Source: Photobacterium angustum
GTDB taxonomy: Bacteria > Pseudomonadota > Gammaproteobacteria > Enterobacterales > Vibrionaceae
DNA length: 64,000 nt
Direction of reading: 5' to 3'
NCBI RefSeq assembly: GCF_003026365.1
Contig: NZ_PYOM01000001.1
Location: 310,001 to 374,000, forward strand
Shown here piece after piece: positions 1 through 11,328 of the stretch. Position 1 is the stretch's first letter. Each line of letters starts with the position of its first letter. Position numbers and translations under genes: made by a program. Under the pieces are notes generated by a model, which was given only the letters and a program-made list of their open reading frames with translations, searched no databases and was not told the DNA's origin.

Positions 1-1261
1 CTCTATATGACTCACCAGTATAAAGCTGACGAGGTCGACCAATACGATTTGTTGGGTCACTGTGCATTTCGTTCCAGTGAGCAATCCAACCAATGGTACG
101 AGACATCGCAAAGATCACTGTAAACATTGATACTGGAATACCAATCGCTTTTAAGATAATACCAGAGTAGAAATCTACGTTAGGGTATAATTTCTTACTG
201 ACAAAGTACTCATCAGAAAGCGCAATACGCTCTAATTCCATTGCAACATCTAGTAATGGATCTTCAATCTTCAGCTCTTCAAGCACTTCGTGACAAGCTT
301 CACGCATCACGGTTGCACGAGGGTCGTAGTTTTTGTAAACACGGTGACCAAAGCCCATTAAGCGGAATGGGTCGTCTTTATCTTTTGCACGATCAATGAA
401 CTCAGGAATGTTATCTACACTTCCGATTTCTTCAAGCATTTTAAGACAAGCTTCATTAGCGCCACCATGCGCAGGCCCCCAAAGAGATGCAATACCCGCA
501 GCAATACAAGCAAATGGGTTAGCACCAGAAGAGCCTGCAAGACGAACCGTTGACGTTGAAGCATTCTGCTCGTGATCTGCGTGAAGGGTAAATATCTTAT
601 CCATCGCACGCGCAACAACAGGGCTTACTTCATATTCTTCACAAGGTGTTGCAAACATCATGTGAAGGAAATTTTCCGCGTAATCAAGATCATTACGAGG
701 ATAAATAAATGGTTGTCCTATGGTGTACTTATGACACATTGCCGCTAGTGTCGGCATTTTAGATAACAATCTAAATGCTGCAATCTCACGGTGTGTATCG
801 TTGTTAATATCAAGAGAGTCATGATAAAACGCAGATAAAGCACCTACAACGCCACACATTACTGCCATTGGGTGTGCATCACGACGGAAGCCATGGAAAA
901 AGCTCGCGATTTGTTCATGCACCATCGTATGGCGTGTAACTGTTGTTCTAAACTGCTCGTATTCAGCTCGGGTAGGGACCTCACCGTATAACAAGACAAA
1001 ACAAACTTCTAAATAGTCTGCGTTATTGGCTAATTGATCAATCGGGAAACCTCGATGAAGCAAGATTCCTTCTTCGCCATCAATGTATGTAATTTGAGAT
1101 TCACACGAGGCTGTTGCTAGAAAACCTGGGTCAAATGTAAAAAAGCCGTTTGCACCAAGTTTACGCACATCAATTACATCTTGGCCCTCAGAGCCCCCGA
1201 TAATCGGCAGTTCGATAGGTGCTTTCCCTTCAATATGAAGAGTAGCTTTCTTATCTGCCAT
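1..1261 (-). CDS. gltA: Citrate synthase (3' end off window)
   Basis: Type II (hexameric) citrate synthase, which condenses oxaloacetate and acetyl-CoA at the entry to the TCA cycle in the cytoplasm. 420 codons are present, reading [12 protein letters not shown] at the N-terminus and LYTGESYR at the window edge. The E. coli enzyme is 427 aa, so only the last few residues are missing. Recognisable family blocks include the substrate-binding stretch around [13 protein letters not shown] and the later [13 protein letters not shown] motif with its catalytic His. The gene is divergent from sdhCDAB, the usual enterobacterial/vibrio arrangement, so both share the intergenic control region. The truncation is a window artefact, not a lesion. 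Confidence 0.97.
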   Translation of the reverse strand, partial: MADKKATLHIEGKAPIELPIIGGSEGQDVIDVRKLGANGFFTFDPGFLATASCESQITYIDGEEGILLHRGFPIDQLANNADYLEVCFVLLYGEVPTRAEYEQFRTTVTRHTMVHEQIASFFHGFRRDAHPMAVMCGVVGALSAFYHDSLDINNDTHREIAAFRLLSKMPTLAAMCHKYTIGQPFIYPRNDLDYAENFLHMMFATPCEEYEVSPVVARAMDKIFTLHADHEQNASTSTVRLAGSSGANPFACIAAGIASLWGPAHGGANEACLKMLEEIGSVDNIPEFIDRAKDKDDPFRLMGFGHRVYKNYDPRATVMREACHEVLEELKIEDPLLDVAMELERIALSDEYFVSKKLYPNVDFYSGIILKAIGIPVSMFTVIFAMSRTIGWIAHWNEMHSDPTNRIGRPRQLYTGESYR

Positions 1262-1672
1262 AACAATCTCCTTTGCTATTTTTATAATCCTAATCCGATG
1301 CGGATGTGCATTTGTTGTACCGTCAGGCGCAACCTTTGTCAATTATTGTGCTTCTTTGTGTGCGCTTGTTAATAACTTTAAATCAAAAAGTATGAATTTA
1401 TGAGAATCGTGTTTGACATCATGTAACTGGAATTGTTTTTGAATGTTACGGGGCGTATGATGAGGCAAGGTCTCTGGTTATACTACCCGCCAGGATTTTA
1501 CAAACATATGTCATTTATTTTTAAGAGTTAGGTAATGACGTTTACAACGTCTGCTCAACATAATAATAACCTAATATTGAATTTTTGTTGCACTTGTTTG
1601 TTGGCTTGTACGTATACCTCAGAGAATTTAATAAAAAAATAAATTGCTTCAATGGAGCTGAGTGGGCAAACC
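1262..1672. promoter_or_regulatory. gltA-sdhC divergent control region
   Basis: About 410 bp without a credible gene. A plausible sigma70 promoter for sdh lies at 1433-1461: TTGTTT, 17 bp, TATGAT on the plus strand. A second AT-rich -10-like TATACT sits at 1479-1484. In E. coli this interval integrates CRP, ArcA and Fur/RyhB inputs; I did not find a convincing copy of those operators by eye. Short frames crossing the region are shadows. Confidence 0.5.
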
Positions 1673-2053
1673 GTGAAAGTAAAAAAGCCAAGACCTGTCA
1701 ATCTCGACCTACAAACGATTCGCTTTCCGCTTACTGCGATAGCGTCAATCCTACACCGCGTTTCTGGTGTGATTACATTCGTATCCCTTGCCATCTTGCT
1801 GTGGCTGCTAAACCTATCTCTATCTTCACCTGAAGGTTTTACATCCGCTGCCAGTGTGACTGATAGCTTTTTTGTGAAATTTATTCTGTGGGGAGTACTT
1901 ACCGCATTGTTTTATCACATTGTTTTAGGTGTCCGTCATTTGTTGATGGATTTAGGTTATTTTGAAGAAATGGACACAGGCATTGCAAGTACCAAAGTTA
2001 GTTTTGCAATTGTCGCTGTACTAGCAGTATTTGCAGGAGGCTTAGTATGGTAA
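1673..2053 (+). CDS. sdhC: Succinate dehydrogenase cytochrome b556 subunit
   Basis: Membrane anchor subunit SdhC of complex II; with SdhD it binds heme b and ubiquinone. The conserved [13 protein letters not shown] and [12 protein letters not shown] block is present; the latter carries the Ser and Arg of the quinone site. Three membrane helices follow, with the heme-ligand His region around [13 protein letters not shown] favour the GTG at 1673 (126 aa, [10 protein letters not shown]): GGAG lies 12-15 bases upstream, the length fits E. coli (129 aa), and the in-frame ATG at 1652 has no Shine-Dalgarno. The 3' end overlaps sdhD by 7 bases, so the two are translationally coupled. First gene of sdhCDAB-sucABCD. 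Confidence 0.93.
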   Translation: MKVKKPRPVNLDLQTIRFPLTAIASILHRVSGVITFVSLAILLWLLNLSLSSPEGFTSAASVTDSFFVKFILWGVLTALFYHIVLGVRHLLMDLGYFEEMDTGIASTKVSFAIVAVLAVFAGGLVW

Positions 2054-2394
2054 ATAACGTATCTTCCGTCGGCCGTAATGGTATACACGATTTTATTTTG
2101 ATCCGCGCTACAGCGATCATTTTGACTCTTTACACCGTATACATGGTTGGTTTCTTTGCGTTTGGCCCAGAGCTAACGTTTGAAACTTGGAGTGCATTCT
2201 TCAATCAAATCAGTACCAAAGTTTTTACTATGTTGGCTTTGGTTTCCATTCTTGTACATGCTTGGATTGGTTTGTGGCAAGTGTTAACAGACTACATTAA
2301 ACCTGCCGTTTTAAGAGTGGGATTGCAGTTTGTTGTTGTAGCAATTCTTTTTGTTTACCTATTTGCGGGTTTCTTCATTGTGTGGGGTGTGTAA
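2047..2394 (+). CDS. sdhD: Succinate dehydrogenase membrane anchor subunit
   Basis: SdhD, 115 aa, the same length class as E. coli (115 aa). Three predicted transmembrane helices are visible at roughly residues 17-38, 58-78 and 88-112. The conserved [16 protein letters not shown] block carries the heme b ligand His and the Asp-Tyr near the quinone pocket. It overlaps the end of sdhC and abuts the GTG start of sdhA directly (the TAA is followed immediately by GTG), consistent with a tightly coupled operon. It anchors the SdhAB flavoprotein/iron-sulfur heads to the inner membrane. Confidence 0.95.
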   Translation: MVNNVSSVGRNGIHDFILIRATAIILTLYTVYMVGFFAFGPELTFETWSAFFNQISTKVFTMLALVSILVHAWIGLWQVLTDYIKPAVLRVGLQFVVVAILFVYLFAGFFIVWGV

Positions 2395-4161
2395 GTGAGC
2401 ATTGCAGTTCGTGAGTTTGATGCCGTTGTTATCGGTGCAGGTGGTGCGGGTATGCGCGCCGCATTACAAATTTCAGAGCAAGGACTAAAATGTGCCTTGC
2501 TATCAAAAGTGTTCCCTACGCGCTCTCATACTGTATCTGCGCAGGGCGGTATTACTGTTGCGCTGGGTAATTCACACCCAGATAATTGGCAATGGCATAT
2601 GTATGACACAGTAAAAGGTTCTGATTACATTGGTGATCAGAACGCTATTGAATACATGTGTCAGAATGGCCCTAAGTCCGTTATTGAGTTAGAAAAAATG
2701 GGACTACCGTTTTCGCGTTTTGATAACGGTACTATCTATCAACGCCCATTCGGTGGTCAATCTAAAGAATTCGGTGGTGAACAAGCCGCGCGTACAGCCG
2801 CTGCTGCTGACCGTACTGGTCACGCCTTACTTCATACTCTTTATCAGCAAAATATTAAGCATCAAACGACGATTTTTTCGGAGTGGTATGCGTTAGATTT
2901 AGTGAAAAACCAAGATGGTGCAATTCTAGGTTGTACTGCTTTGTGCATGGAAACAGGCGAGATTTGTTACTTCAAATCTAAAGCTACTATCCTTGCAACG
3001 GGTGGTGCTGGCCGTATTTACGCTTCTACGACAAATGCGCACATTAACACTGGTGACGGTGTTGGTATGGCGCTTCGTGCAGGCGTTCCAATGCAAGATA
3101 TGGAAATGTGGCAATTCCACCCAACGGGCATTGCTGGCGCGGGTGTACTGGTAACGGAAGGTTGTCGTGGTGAAGGTGGTTATCTTTTAAATAAAGATGG
3201 TGAACGCTTCATGGAGCGTTATGCACCGAATGCTAAAGATTTAGCTGGTCGTGACGTAGTTGCGCGTTCGATGATGGTTGAGATCCGTGAAGGTCGTGGT
3301 TGCGATGGCCCATGGGGACCACACATTAAATTGAAACTTGATCATTTAGGCAAAGATGTTCTTGAATCTCGCCTACCGGGTATTTGTGAATTATCGCGAA
3401 CCTTTGCCCATATTGATCCTGTTAAAGAGCCGATTCCAGTTATTCCAACTTGTCATTACATGATGGGTGGGGTGCCGACTCAGGTTTCAGGCCAAGCCCT
3501 TAAACAAACGGCATCTGGTGTTGATCAAGAAGTACAAGGTCTGTTTGCTTGTGGTGAGATCGCATCTGTATCTGTACATGGTGCTAACCGTTTAGGTGGT
3601 AACTCATTACTTGATCTAGTGGTCTTTGGTCGTGCAACTGGTTTACATCTAGGTGAAACGTTGGCTGCACAAGCAGAAGCTCGTCCTGCCACTGATTCAG
3701 ATATTGAAGCCTCTTTAGCGCGTGTTAATCGTTGGAACACTACGCAAAAAGGTGAAGATCCTGTTCAAATTCGTAAAGATCTTCAAAGCTGTATGCAAAA
3801 CAACTTCTCGGTATTCCGTGAAGGTGATGCGATGGCAACCGGTCTTACAGAGCTAAAAGAAATTCGTGAACGTTTAAAGCATGCGCGTTTAGATGACACT
3901 TCTTCTGAGTTTAATACACAGCGTATTGAATGCTTAGAGCTTGAAAACTTAATGGAAACAGCAATGGCAACGGCAGTAGCGGCTAATTACCGTACTGAAA
4001 GTCGTGGTGCTCATGCTCGTTTCGACTTCCCTGAACGTGATGATGCTAATTGGTTATGCCACTCTATTTACAACCCTGAGACAGAAGCTATGTCTAAGCG
4101 TGATGTAAATATGTCGCCAGTTCATCGTGAAGCTTTCCCGCCGAAAGCACGTACTTACTAA
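2395..4161 (+). CDS. sdhA: Succinate dehydrogenase flavoprotein subunit
   Basis: Catalytic subunit that oxidises succinate to fumarate with covalently bound FAD. 588 aa, identical in length to E. coli SdhA. The N-terminal dinucleotide-binding motif is [14 protein letters not shown] (residues 11-24). The FAD-linking His lies in [10 protein letters not shown] (about residue 45). The active-site HPTGIAGAG and the proton-shuttle RGEGGYLLN region follow, then HYMMGG and [12 protein letters not shown]. It uses a GTG start immediately after the sdhD stop. It passes electrons to the SdhB clusters and then to quinone bound by SdhCD. Confidence 0.98.
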   Translation: MSIAVREFDAVVIGAGGAGMRAALQISEQGLKCALLSKVFPTRSHTVSAQGGITVALGNSHPDNWQWHMYDTVKGSDYIGDQNAIEYMCQNGPKSVIELEKMGLPFSRFDNGTIYQRPFGGQSKEFGGEQAARTAAAADRTGHALLHTLYQQNIKHQTTIFSEWYALDLVKNQDGAILGCTALCMETGEICYFKSKATILATGGAGRIYASTTNAHINTGDGVGMALRAGVPMQDMEMWQFHPTGIAGAGVLVTEGCRGEGGYLLNKDGERFMERYAPNAKDLAGRDVVARSMMVEIREGRGCDGPWGPHIKLKLDHLGKDVLESRLPGICELSRTFAHIDPVKEPIPVIPTCHYMMGGVPTQVSGQALKQTASGVDQEVQGLFACGEIASVSVHGANRLGGNSLLDLVVFGRATGLHLGETLAAQAEARPATDSDIEASLARVNRWNTTQKGEDPVQIRKDLQSCMQNNFSVFREGDAMATGLTELKEIRERLKHARLDDTSSEFNTQRIECLELENLMETAMATAVAANYRTESRGAHARFDFPERDDANWLCHSIYNPETEAMSKRDVNMSPVHREAFPPKARTY

Positions 4162-4176
4162 GGGAGGATAGATAAG

Positions 4177-4890
4177 ATGAAACTCAACTTCTCAATATAT
4201 CGCTATAACCCTGATGTGGATAATGCGCCACATATGAAAGGGTATACCTTAGAAGTGCCTGAAGGCTCAGACATGATGGTGCTTGATGCACTTATTCTGT
4301 TAAAAGAGCAAGATTCTACGCTGTCTTTCCGTCGCTCATGTCGTGAAGGTGTGTGTGGTTCTGATGGTATTAACATGAACGGTAAAAATGGTTTAGCGTG
4401 TATCACACCATTATCGGCTTTAATGGATAAGAGCACGATTGTTATCCGCCCTTTACCGGGGTTACCAGTTGTTCGTGATCTTATTATCGACATGGAACAG
4501 TTCTACACCAATTATGCAAAAGTAAAACCTTTCTTAATTGATGATGGAGCAGTTCCACCGGCACGTGAAAACCTCCAAGCGCCTGAAGATCGTGCGCAGT
4601 TAGATGGTTTGTACGAATGTATTATGTGTGCATGTTGCTCAACATCATGCCCATCATTTTGGTGGAACCCTGATAAATTTATTGGACCAGCAGGCTTATT
4701 GGCAGCATATCGATGGTTAATTGATAGCCGTGATACAGCAACAGATGAACGATTATCAAATCTTGATGATGCATTTAGTGTTTTTCGTTGCCATGGCATA
4801 ATGAACTGTGTAAATGTTTGTCCTAAAGGACTAAATCCAACAAAAGCGATTGGTCACATTAAATCAATGCTGCTTAAACGAGCAGTATAA
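4177..4890 (+). CDS. sdhB: Succinate dehydrogenase iron-sulfur subunit
   Basis: SdhB, 237 aa (E. coli 238). An N-terminal plant-type ferredoxin domain carries the [2Fe-2S] motif C55-x4-CGSDG and Cys75. The C-terminal domain carries C148-IM-C-A-C-C-x3-C and CHGIMNCVNVCPKGL, which bind the [4Fe-4S] and [3Fe-4S] clusters. The start is preceded by GGGAGGA at a good spacing. It completes the sdhCDAB operon. No terminator separates it from sucA 117 bases downstream, so read-through into suc is expected as in E. coli. Confidence 0.97.
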   Translation: MKLNFSIYRYNPDVDNAPHMKGYTLEVPEGSDMMVLDALILLKEQDSTLSFRRSCREGVCGSDGINMNGKNGLACITPLSALMDKSTIVIRPLPGLPVVRDLIIDMEQFYTNYAKVKPFLIDDGAVPPARENLQAPEDRAQLDGLYECIMCACCSTSCPSFWWNPDKFIGPAGLLAAYRWLIDSRDTATDERLSNLDDAFSVFRCHGIMNCVNVCPKGLNPTKAIGHIKSMLLKRAV

Positions 4891-5007
4891 AAAAATAATA
4901 TCGATATGCCGGTGACGTTAATTCAATGAATGAGTAATTGATCCGGCCTTAATGCTCTGATTAAACAATCGGTGTAAACGGCGATAACTAGTGGTTAAGG
5001 GAAAATA

Positions 5008-7839
5008 ATGCAGAACGGCGTTATGAAGGCATGGCTTGAGTCTTCACATTTAGCTGGCGCCAATGCGACTTACGTAGAAGATCTCTACGAGTTGTATCTT
5101 AGCGACCCAGAATTAGTTGACGAGCAATGGCGTGATATTTTCGTTGAATTACCGGTAGTCAATGAGACTGCTGTAGAACAACCTCATTCACGCGTTCGTG
5201 ATTATTTCCGACGTTTAGCGAAAGAAACCAACTTTTTAAGTGCTACCGTCAGTGATCCAGATGTTGATGCGAAACAAGTAAAGGTATTGCAACTTATTAA
5301 TGCATACCGCTTCCGCGGGCATCAAAATGCAAAACTTGATCCATTAGGATTATGGCAGCGTGATTTAGTTCCAGATCTTGATCCAGCATTCCATAATCTT
5401 ACTGATGAAGATTTTAATGAAACATTTAACGTAGGCTCGTTTGCTGTTGGTCAAGAGACCATGAAGCTTTCTGAAATTTATGCTGCGTTAAAGAAAACAT
5501 ACTGTGGCTCTATTGGTGCAGAATACATGCACATCACAGATACTGAGGAAAAGCGTTGGATCCAACAACGTCTTGAATCAGTAATGGGGCACGGTTCCTT
5601 CTCACAAGAAGAGCAACTTTCATTTCTTGATGAATTGACTGCAGCTGAAGGTCTTGAGCGTTATTTAGGCGCGAAATTCCCTGGTGCTAAGCGATTCTCA
5701 TTAGAAGGCGGTGATGCGCTTATTCCAATGATGAAAGAGCTGATCCGTCATGCTGGCTCTCAAGGTGTACGCGAAGTTGTTATTGGCATGGCCCACCGTG
5801 GTCGCCTAAACATGTTAGTTAATGTATTAGGTAAAAAGCCACAAGACTTATTTGATGAGTTTGCAGGTAAGCACGGCGAAAGCTGGGGTACGGGTGATGT
5901 AAAATATCACCAAGGCTTTTCTGCAGATTTTGCTACACCAGGTGGCGATGTTCACCTTGCTCTTGCCTTTAACCCATCTCACCTTGAAATTGTAAACCCA
6001 GTTGTTGTGGGTTCTGTACGCGCTCGTCAAGATCGCTTAGGTGATGATACGGGTTCTAAAGTATTACCTATTACACTCCATGGTGATTCAGCGATTGCTG
6101 GACAGGGTGTCGTTGCTGAGACGTTCAATATGTCCCAAGCGCGTGGTTATGGTGTTGGCGGTACTATTCGTATTGTCGTCAATAACCAAGTTGGTTTTAC
6201 GACTTCTAATCCAAATGATACACGTTCGACAGAATACTGTACTGATATCGCTAAGATGGTGCAGTCACCTATTTTCCACGTTAATGCTGATGATCCTGAA
6301 GCGGTTGCTTTTGTAACTCGACTTGCGTTTGACTTCCGTAATGAATTTAAGCGTGACGTTGTTATAGATTTGGTTTGTTACCGTCGTCATGGTCACAATG
6401 AAGCGGATGAGCCGAATGCAACTCAGCCTCTTATGTACCAGAAGATCAAAAAGCATCCTACACCACGTAAGATTTATGCCGATTATCTAACCGACACTGG
6501 CGTGTTTGGTTTAGATACGGCAACAAGCTTAGTCAATGAATATCGTGATGCGTTAGATCGTGGCGAGTGTGTGGTAAAAGAATGGCGTCCAATGCATCTT
6601 CATACGGTTGATTGGTCACCGTACTTAGGCCATGACTGGACAGTTGATTGGAATAACAAAGTGCCTGTTGAGCGTTTAAAAGAGTTAGGTGCTCGCCTTT
6701 GCCAATATCCAGATAGCCATGTTTTACAGAGTCGTGTTCAAAAGCTATACAACGATCGCGTCGCTATGATTGCGGGTGAAAAAGCGTTTGATTGGGGGAT
6801 GGCTGAAACATTGGCTTATGCCACACTAGTTGACGAAGGTAATCGCATTCGTATTACAGGCCAAGATTCTGGTCGTGGTACATTCTTCCATCGTCATGCT
6901 GTACTGCATAACCAAGAAGATGCCAGTACTTACGTACCGTTAGCTAATCTTCACAATGGGCAAGGTCCGTTTGAAGTTATCGATTCAGTGTTATCTGAAG
7001 AAGCGGTATTAGCCTTTGAATACGGTTATGCAACTGCGGAACCTAGTGGTTTAACGGTATGGGAAGCGCAATTCGGTGATTTTGCCAATGGTGCTCAAGT
7101 CGTGATTGACCAATTCATCAGTTCTGGTGAGCAAAAATGGGGACGTATGTGTGGTTTAACCATGCTGCTACCACATGGTTATGAAGGCCAAGGCCCAGAA
7201 CACTCATCAGCACGTTTAGAGCGTTATTTACAATTGTGTGCAGAGCAAAATATGCAAGTCGTTGTTCCATCAACACCTGCACAGGTTTACCACATGATCC
7301 GTCGTCAAGTTGTTCGTCCAATGCGTCGACCATTAATTGTAATGTCGCCAAAATCATTGCTGCGCCATCCGCTGTGTACATCGACGTTAGATGATTTAGC
7401 TAACGGTACTTTCTTACCAGCTATTGCTGAAGTTGATGGTTTATCACCAAATAAAGTGAAACGTGTGGTTTTCTGTTCAGGTAAAGTTTATTACGATTTA
7501 CTGGAACAACGCCGCAAGAATGAACAAGAGGATGTGGCGATTGTTCGTATCGAGCAACTCTACCCATTCCCGAAAGAAGACGTTGAAGCTGCAATTGCTG
7601 AATATAAGCACGTAACTGATTTTGTTTGGTGTCAAGAAGAGCCGCAGAACCAAGGTGCGTGGTATTCAAGTCAACATAACTTCTATTCTGCGTTACCAGT
7701 CGGTGCACGTTTAAGTTATGCCGGACGTCCAGCATCAGCCTCACCGGCGGTAGGTTACATGTCGGTGCATTTGAAACAACAAAAAGCACTTATAGAAGAC
7801 GCTTTAACAATTGCTCTTCAAGAGCAAAATAATAATTAG
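5008..7839 (+). CDS. sucA: 2-oxoglutarate dehydrogenase E1 component
   Basis: Thiamine-diphosphate-dependent E1 subunit of the 2-oxoglutarate dehydrogenase complex; it decarboxylates 2-oxoglutarate and transfers succinyl to SucB lipoate. 943 aa (E. coli 933). The N-terminus MQNGVMKAWLESS matches the family start. GMAHRGRLNMLVNVLGK, LHGDSAIAGQGVVAET and the ThDP/Mg region with IVVNNQVGFTT are typical. The C-terminal half carries the transketolase-like Pyr domain. The start is preceded by AAGGGAAAATA. It sits between sdhB and sucB, the standard order. Confidence 0.98.
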   Translation: MQNGVMKAWLESSHLAGANATYVEDLYELYLSDPELVDEQWRDIFVELPVVNETAVEQPHSRVRDYFRRLAKETNFLSATVSDPDVDAKQVKVLQLINAYRFRGHQNAKLDPLGLWQRDLVPDLDPAFHNLTDEDFNETFNVGSFAVGQETMKLSEIYAALKKTYCGSIGAEYMHITDTEEKRWIQQRLESVMGHGSFSQEEQLSFLDELTAAEGLERYLGAKFPGAKRFSLEGGDALIPMMKELIRHAGSQGVREVVIGMAHRGRLNMLVNVLGKKPQDLFDEFAGKHGESWGTGDVKYHQGFSADFATPGGDVHLALAFNPSHLEIVNPVVVGSVRARQDRLGDDTGSKVLPITLHGDSAIAGQGVVAETFNMSQARGYGVGGTIRIVVNNQVGFTTSNPNDTRSTEYCTDIAKMVQSPIFHVNADDPEAVAFVTRLAFDFRNEFKRDVVIDLVCYRRHGHNEADEPNATQPLMYQKIKKHPTPRKIYADYLTDTGVFGLDTATSLVNEYRDALDRGECVVKEWRPMHLHTVDWSPYLGHDWTVDWNNKVPVERLKELGARLCQYPDSHVLQSRVQKLYNDRVAMIAGEKAFDWGMAETLAYATLVDEGNRIRITGQDSGRGTFFHRHAVLHNQEDASTYVPLANLHNGQGPFEVIDSVLSEEAVLAFEYGYATAEPSGLTVWEAQFGDFANGAQVVIDQFISSGEQKWGRMCGLTMLLPHGYEGQGPEHSSARLERYLQLCAEQNMQVVVPSTPAQVYHMIRRQVVRPMRRPLIVMSPKSLLRHPLCTSTLDDLANGTFLPAIAEVDGLSPNKVKRVVFCSGKVYYDLLEQRRKNEQEDVAIVRIEQLYPFPKEDVEAAIAEYKHVTDFVWCQEEPQNQGAWYSSQHNFYSALPVGARLSYAGRPASASPAVGYMSVHLKQQKALIEDALTIALQEQNNN

Positions 7840-7866
7840 AACTGGAACAAAAAGGACAAAACCGAT

Positions 7867-9072
7867 ATGACAATCGAAATTCTGGTTCCCGACCTCCCGG
7901 AATCTGTGGCTGACGCAACCGTTGCCACTTGGCACAAACAACCTGGCGATGCCGTATCTCGTGATGAGGTACTGGTTGATATTGAAACAGATAAAGTAGT
8001 ACTTGAAGTTCCAGCTCCTGAAGATGGCGTATTAGAAGCTATTTTCGAAGATGAAGGTACGACTGTTCTTACTAAACAGTTGATTGGTAAAATCAAAGTT
8101 GGCGCAGTTGCTGGTGAACCAACAAAAGATGTACCAACAGAAGCTGAAGCGTCACCGAATAAGCGTAACACCGCTTCTTTAACAGAAGAAACAAGTGAAG
8201 CATTAAGCCCAGCAGTTCGTCGTTTGTTAAGTGAGCATGGTATTGATGCTGGTGCAGTTAAAGGCTCTGGTGTTGGTGGTCGCATTACTCGTGAAGATGT
8301 AGAAGCATACTTAAAGACTCAATCAGCACCAGCTGTGTCGAAAGCACCTGTTGTCGATGCGCCATTAGCTCACCGCAGCGAAAAACGTGTGCCTATGACA
8401 CGTTTACGTAAACGTGTAGCTGAGCGCCTACTTGAAGCTAAAAATAGTACGGCGATGTTAACAACGTTTAACGAAGTGAACATGAAACCAATCATGGATC
8501 TTCGAAAGCAATACAAAGATATCTTCGAAGAGCGTCATGGTATTCGCCTTGGCTTTATGTCTTTCTACGTAAAAGCTGTGGTTGAAGCACTAAAGCGTTA
8601 CCCAGAAGTAAATGCATCTATTGATGGTGACGATATTGTTTACCACAACTTCTTTGATGTAAGCATTGCAGTATCAACACCTCGTGGTCTGGTAACACCT
8701 GTTCTACGTGATTGCGATAAGCTAAGCCTTGCTGAAATTGAGAAGGGTATTCGTGAACTTGCAATTAAAGGTCGTGATGGCAAGTTAACCGTTGAAGATT
8801 TAACGGGTGGTAACTTTACCATCACGAATGGCGGTGTGTTTGGTTCATTAATGTCGACGCCGATCATTAATCCACCACAAGCTGCGATTTTAGGTATGCA
8901 TAAAATCCAAGATCGCCCAATGGCGGTGAATGGACAAGTTGAAATCTTGCCTATGATGTACCTTGCGTTATCTTACGATCACCGTTTAGTTGATGGTCGT
9001 GAATCAGTGGGTTACTTAGTAACGATCAAAGAGTTACTTGAAGATCCAACACGTCTACTACTAGACGTATAA
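7867..9072 (+). CDS. sucB: Dihydrolipoyllysine-residue succinyltransferase (E2)
   Basis: E2 core of the 2-oxoglutarate dehydrogenase complex, 401 aa (E. coli 405). One N-terminal lipoyl domain with the lipoylated Lys in [11 protein letters not shown] (about residue 44) is followed by a linker. The peripheral subunit-binding domain ([14 protein letters not shown], about residues 115-150) comes next, and then the catalytic acyltransferase domain ending with the [11 protein letters not shown] active-site motif. It lies 27 bases after sucA. The E3 subunit (Lpd) is not encoded here, as expected because it is shared with pyruvate dehydrogenase. Confidence 0.98.
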   Translation: MTIEILVPDLPESVADATVATWHKQPGDAVSRDEVLVDIETDKVVLEVPAPEDGVLEAIFEDEGTTVLTKQLIGKIKVGAVAGEPTKDVPTEAEASPNKRNTASLTEETSEALSPAVRRLLSEHGIDAGAVKGSGVGGRITREDVEAYLKTQSAPAVSKAPVVDAPLAHRSEKRVPMTRLRKRVAERLLEAKNSTAMLTTFNEVNMKPIMDLRKQYKDIFEERHGIRLGFMSFYVKAVVEALKRYPEVNASIDGDDIVYHNFFDVSIAVSTPRGLVTPVLRDCDKLSLAEIEKGIRELAIKGRDGKLTVEDLTGGNFTITNGGVFGSLMSTPIINPPQAAILGMHKIQDRPMAVNGQVEILPMMYLALSYDHRLVDGRESVGYLVTIKELLEDPTRLLLDV

Positions 9073-9080
9073 TTTGGTAA

Positions 9081-9113
9081 ACAGGCTGGATAAATGCTCA
9101 TTATTCAGTCTGT
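9081..9113 (+). other. Stem-loop between sucB and sucC
   Basis: A 13-base stem (9081-9093 with 9101-9113, two G-U wobbles, otherwise fully paired) encloses a 7-base loop. It begins 8 bases after the sucB stop. No T-run follows, so it is not an obvious intrinsic terminator; an mRNA processing or stability element between the sucAB and sucCD halves is an inference. Confidence 0.5.
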
Positions 9114-9219
9114 TACTGACATTTAGTCAAATTGCCAAATATAATCACGAAGAGGTCCCCAAGAGTACCTCGTATGGATATAACAAGTCCCAAAGGGATA
9201 AGAAAACGGATAGAACATC

Positions 9220-10386
9220 ATGAATTTGCACGAATATCAGGCAAAACAGCTATTCGCTGAATATGGTTTACCAGTACCAGAAGGTTACGCTTGCGATACG
9301 CCACAACAGGCGGCTGAAGCGGCAGGTAAAATTGGTGGTAGTAAGTGGGTAGTTAAATGTCAGGTTCACGCTGGTGGTCGCGGTAAAGCGGGCGGTGTGG
9401 AATTACATGAAACCAAAGATGGTATTAAACAGTTTGCTCAAAACTGGCTAGGTAAAAACCTAGTAACTTACCAAACAGATGCTAATGGTCAGCCAGTAAC
9501 AAAAATATTAGTTGAAGAAGCATCTAATATTGCCAATGAGTTGTACTTAGGTGCAGTTGTTGATCGTGGCTCTCGCCGTATCGTTTTCATGGCATCAACT
9601 GAAGGTGGTGTGGAAATTGAAAAAGTAGCAGAAGAGACACCTGAACTTATTCATAAAGCAGCGATTGATCCATTGGTTGGGCCTCAGCCATATCAAGGAC
9701 GTGAGCTTGCATTCAAACTAGGTCTTAAAGGCGATCAGATTAAACAATTTACTAAGATCTTTATGGGCTTAGCAAATATGTTCGCTGAATATGATCTTGC
9801 ACTGCTTGAAATTAACCCACTTGTTATCACTGGCGATAATAACTTATTGTGTCTAGACGGTAAGATTAATATCGATTCTAACGCAATGTACCGCCAGCCT
9901 AAACTACGTGAAATGCATGATCCATCGCAAGAAGATGAGCGTGAAGCGCATGCTGCTCAGTGGGAATTAAATTACGTTGCACTAGACGGAAATATTGGCT
10001 GTATGGTTAATGGTGCTGGCCTTGCAATGGGTACGATGGATATCGTTAACCTGCATGGTGGACAGCCGGCTAACTTCCTTGATGTAGGTGGCGGTGCAAC
10101 GAAAGAGCGTGTTACTGAAGCATTTAAAATTATCCTTTCTGATAGCAACGTAAAAGCCGTATTGGTTAATATTTTCGGTGGTATTGTACGTTGTGATTTG
10201 ATTGCTGATGGCATCATCGGCGCTATTGCAGAAGTTGGCGTTAAAGTACCAGTTGTTGTTCGCCTTGAAGGTAACAACGCAGAAGTAGGTGCGGCGAAAC
10301 TTGCAGATAGTGGTCTTAATATTATTGCTGCGACTTCGTTAACAGAAGCGGCGGAAAAAGTTGTTGCTGCAGCGGAGGGTAAATAA
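9220..10386 (+). CDS. sucC: Succinyl-CoA synthetase beta subunit
   Basis: ADP-forming succinate-CoA ligase beta chain, 388 aa, the same length as E. coli. The ATP-grasp fold begins [16 protein letters not shown]. The [15 protein letters not shown] nucleotide-binding loop, ALLEINPLV metal-binding region and the CoA/phosphohistidine-facing [11 protein letters not shown] follow. Its stop overlaps the sucD start by one base (TAATG), so the subunits are coupled in translation. It catalyses the substrate-level phosphorylation step of the TCA cycle together with SucD. Confidence 0.98.
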   Translation: MNLHEYQAKQLFAEYGLPVPEGYACDTPQQAAEAAGKIGGSKWVVKCQVHAGGRGKAGGVELHETKDGIKQFAQNWLGKNLVTYQTDANGQPVTKILVEEASNIANELYLGAVVDRGSRRIVFMASTEGGVEIEKVAEETPELIHKAAIDPLVGPQPYQGRELAFKLGLKGDQIKQFTKIFMGLANMFAEYDLALLEINPLVITGDNNLLCLDGKINIDSNAMYRQPKLREMHDPSQEDEREAHAAQWELNYVALDGNIGCMVNGAGLAMGTMDIVNLHGGQPANFLDVGGGATKERVTEAFKIILSDSNVKAVLVNIFGGIVRCDLIADGIIGAIAEVGVKVPVVVRLEGNNAEVGAAKLADSGLNIIAATSLTEAAEKVVAAAEGK

Positions 10387-11258
10387 TGTCAGTTTTAATT
10401 AATAAAGATACCAAAGTAATTTGTCAGGGCTTTACTGGCGGACAAGGTACATTCCACTCAGAGCAAGCGATTGAATACGGAACACAAATGGTTGGTGGTG
10501 TTTCTCCTGGTAAAGGCGGAACAACACACCTAGGTCTACCTGTATTTAATACGGTACGTGAAGCGGTTGAAGTGACTGGTGCAACAGCGACAGTTATCTA
10601 TGTACCCGCACCGTTTTGTAAAGATGCAATCTTAGAAGCAATTGATGCTGGTATCGAGCTTATCGTAACGATTACAGAAGGCATTCCAACATTGGATATG
10701 CTAGATGTTAAAGTTCGCCTTGATGAAGCTGGTGTTCGTATGATTGGTCCTAACTGTCCGGGTGTTATTACACCAGATGAGTGTAAGATTGGTATCATGC
10801 CAGGTCATATCCATAAGGCAGGTAAAGTAGGTATCGTATCGCGCTCAGGTACATTGACTTACGAAGCGGTTAAGCAAACAACAGATGAAGGCTTTGGTCA
10901 ATCGACATGTGTAGGTATCGGTGGTGATCCAATCCCAGGTTCAAATTTCATTGATATCCTTGAGATGTTTGAAAAAGATCCAGCGACAGAAGCGATTGTA
11001 ATGATTGGTGAAATCGGTGGTACTGCTGAAGAAGAAGCGGCAGCTTACATCAAAGAGAACGTGACAAAACCTGTTGTTTCTTACATTGCGGGTGTTACAG
11101 CACCTCCTGGTAAGCGTATGGGTCACGCAGGTGCTATTATCTCTGGCGGTAAAGGTACGGCTGAAGATAAATTTGCTGCACTTGAAGAAGCTGGCGTTAA
11201 GACAGTAAAAAGTTTAGCAGATATCGGTAAAGCGTTACGTGAAGTAACTAACTGGTAA
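10386..11258 (+). CDS. sucD: Succinyl-CoA synthetase alpha subunit
   Basis: Alpha chain of succinate-CoA ligase, 290 aa (E. coli 289). The N-terminal CoA-binding Rossmann domain contains [16 protein letters not shown]. The phosphorylated active-site His lies in the C-terminal GHAGAI motif (about residue 247). It overlaps sucC by one base. It is the last gene of the sdh-suc cluster and is followed 23 bases later by a strong intrinsic terminator. Confidence 0.98.
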   Translation: MSVLINKDTKVICQGFTGGQGTFHSEQAIEYGTQMVGGVSPGKGGTTHLGLPVFNTVREAVEVTGATATVIYVPAPFCKDAILEAIDAGIELIVTITEGIPTLDMLDVKVRLDEAGVRMIGPNCPGVITPDECKIGIMPGHIHKAGKVGIVSRSGTLTYEAVKQTTDEGFGQSTCVGIGGDPIPGSNFIDILEMFEKDPATEAIVMIGEIGGTAEEEAAAYIKENVTKPVVSYIAGVTAPPGKRMGHAGAIISGGKGTAEDKFAALEEAGVKTVKSLADIGKALREVTNW

Positions 11259-11281
11259 TCTCCACCTACCGATTGAAAATG

Positions 11282-11307
11282 AAAGCCCTGCATTTGCAGG
11301 GCTTTTT
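11282..11307 (+). terminator. Terminator after sucD
   Basis: A perfect 10-bp stem (AAAGCCCTGC / GCAGGGCTTT) with the tetraloop ATTT is followed by T-rich TTATT. It closes the TCA cluster and lies between convergent sucD and the PhoX-type gene, so it may work weakly in both directions. Confidence 0.9.
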
Positions 11308-11328
11308 ATTTATTAGTATTGCAGAGCG

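Noticed and set aside
1-1261. gltA truncation as a lesion
   Set aside because: The frame runs off the left edge of the window with the last few residues still to come.
1652-1672. ATG start for sdhC
   Set aside because: No Shine-Dalgarno; the GTG at 1673 has GGAG upstream and gives the usual SdhC length.
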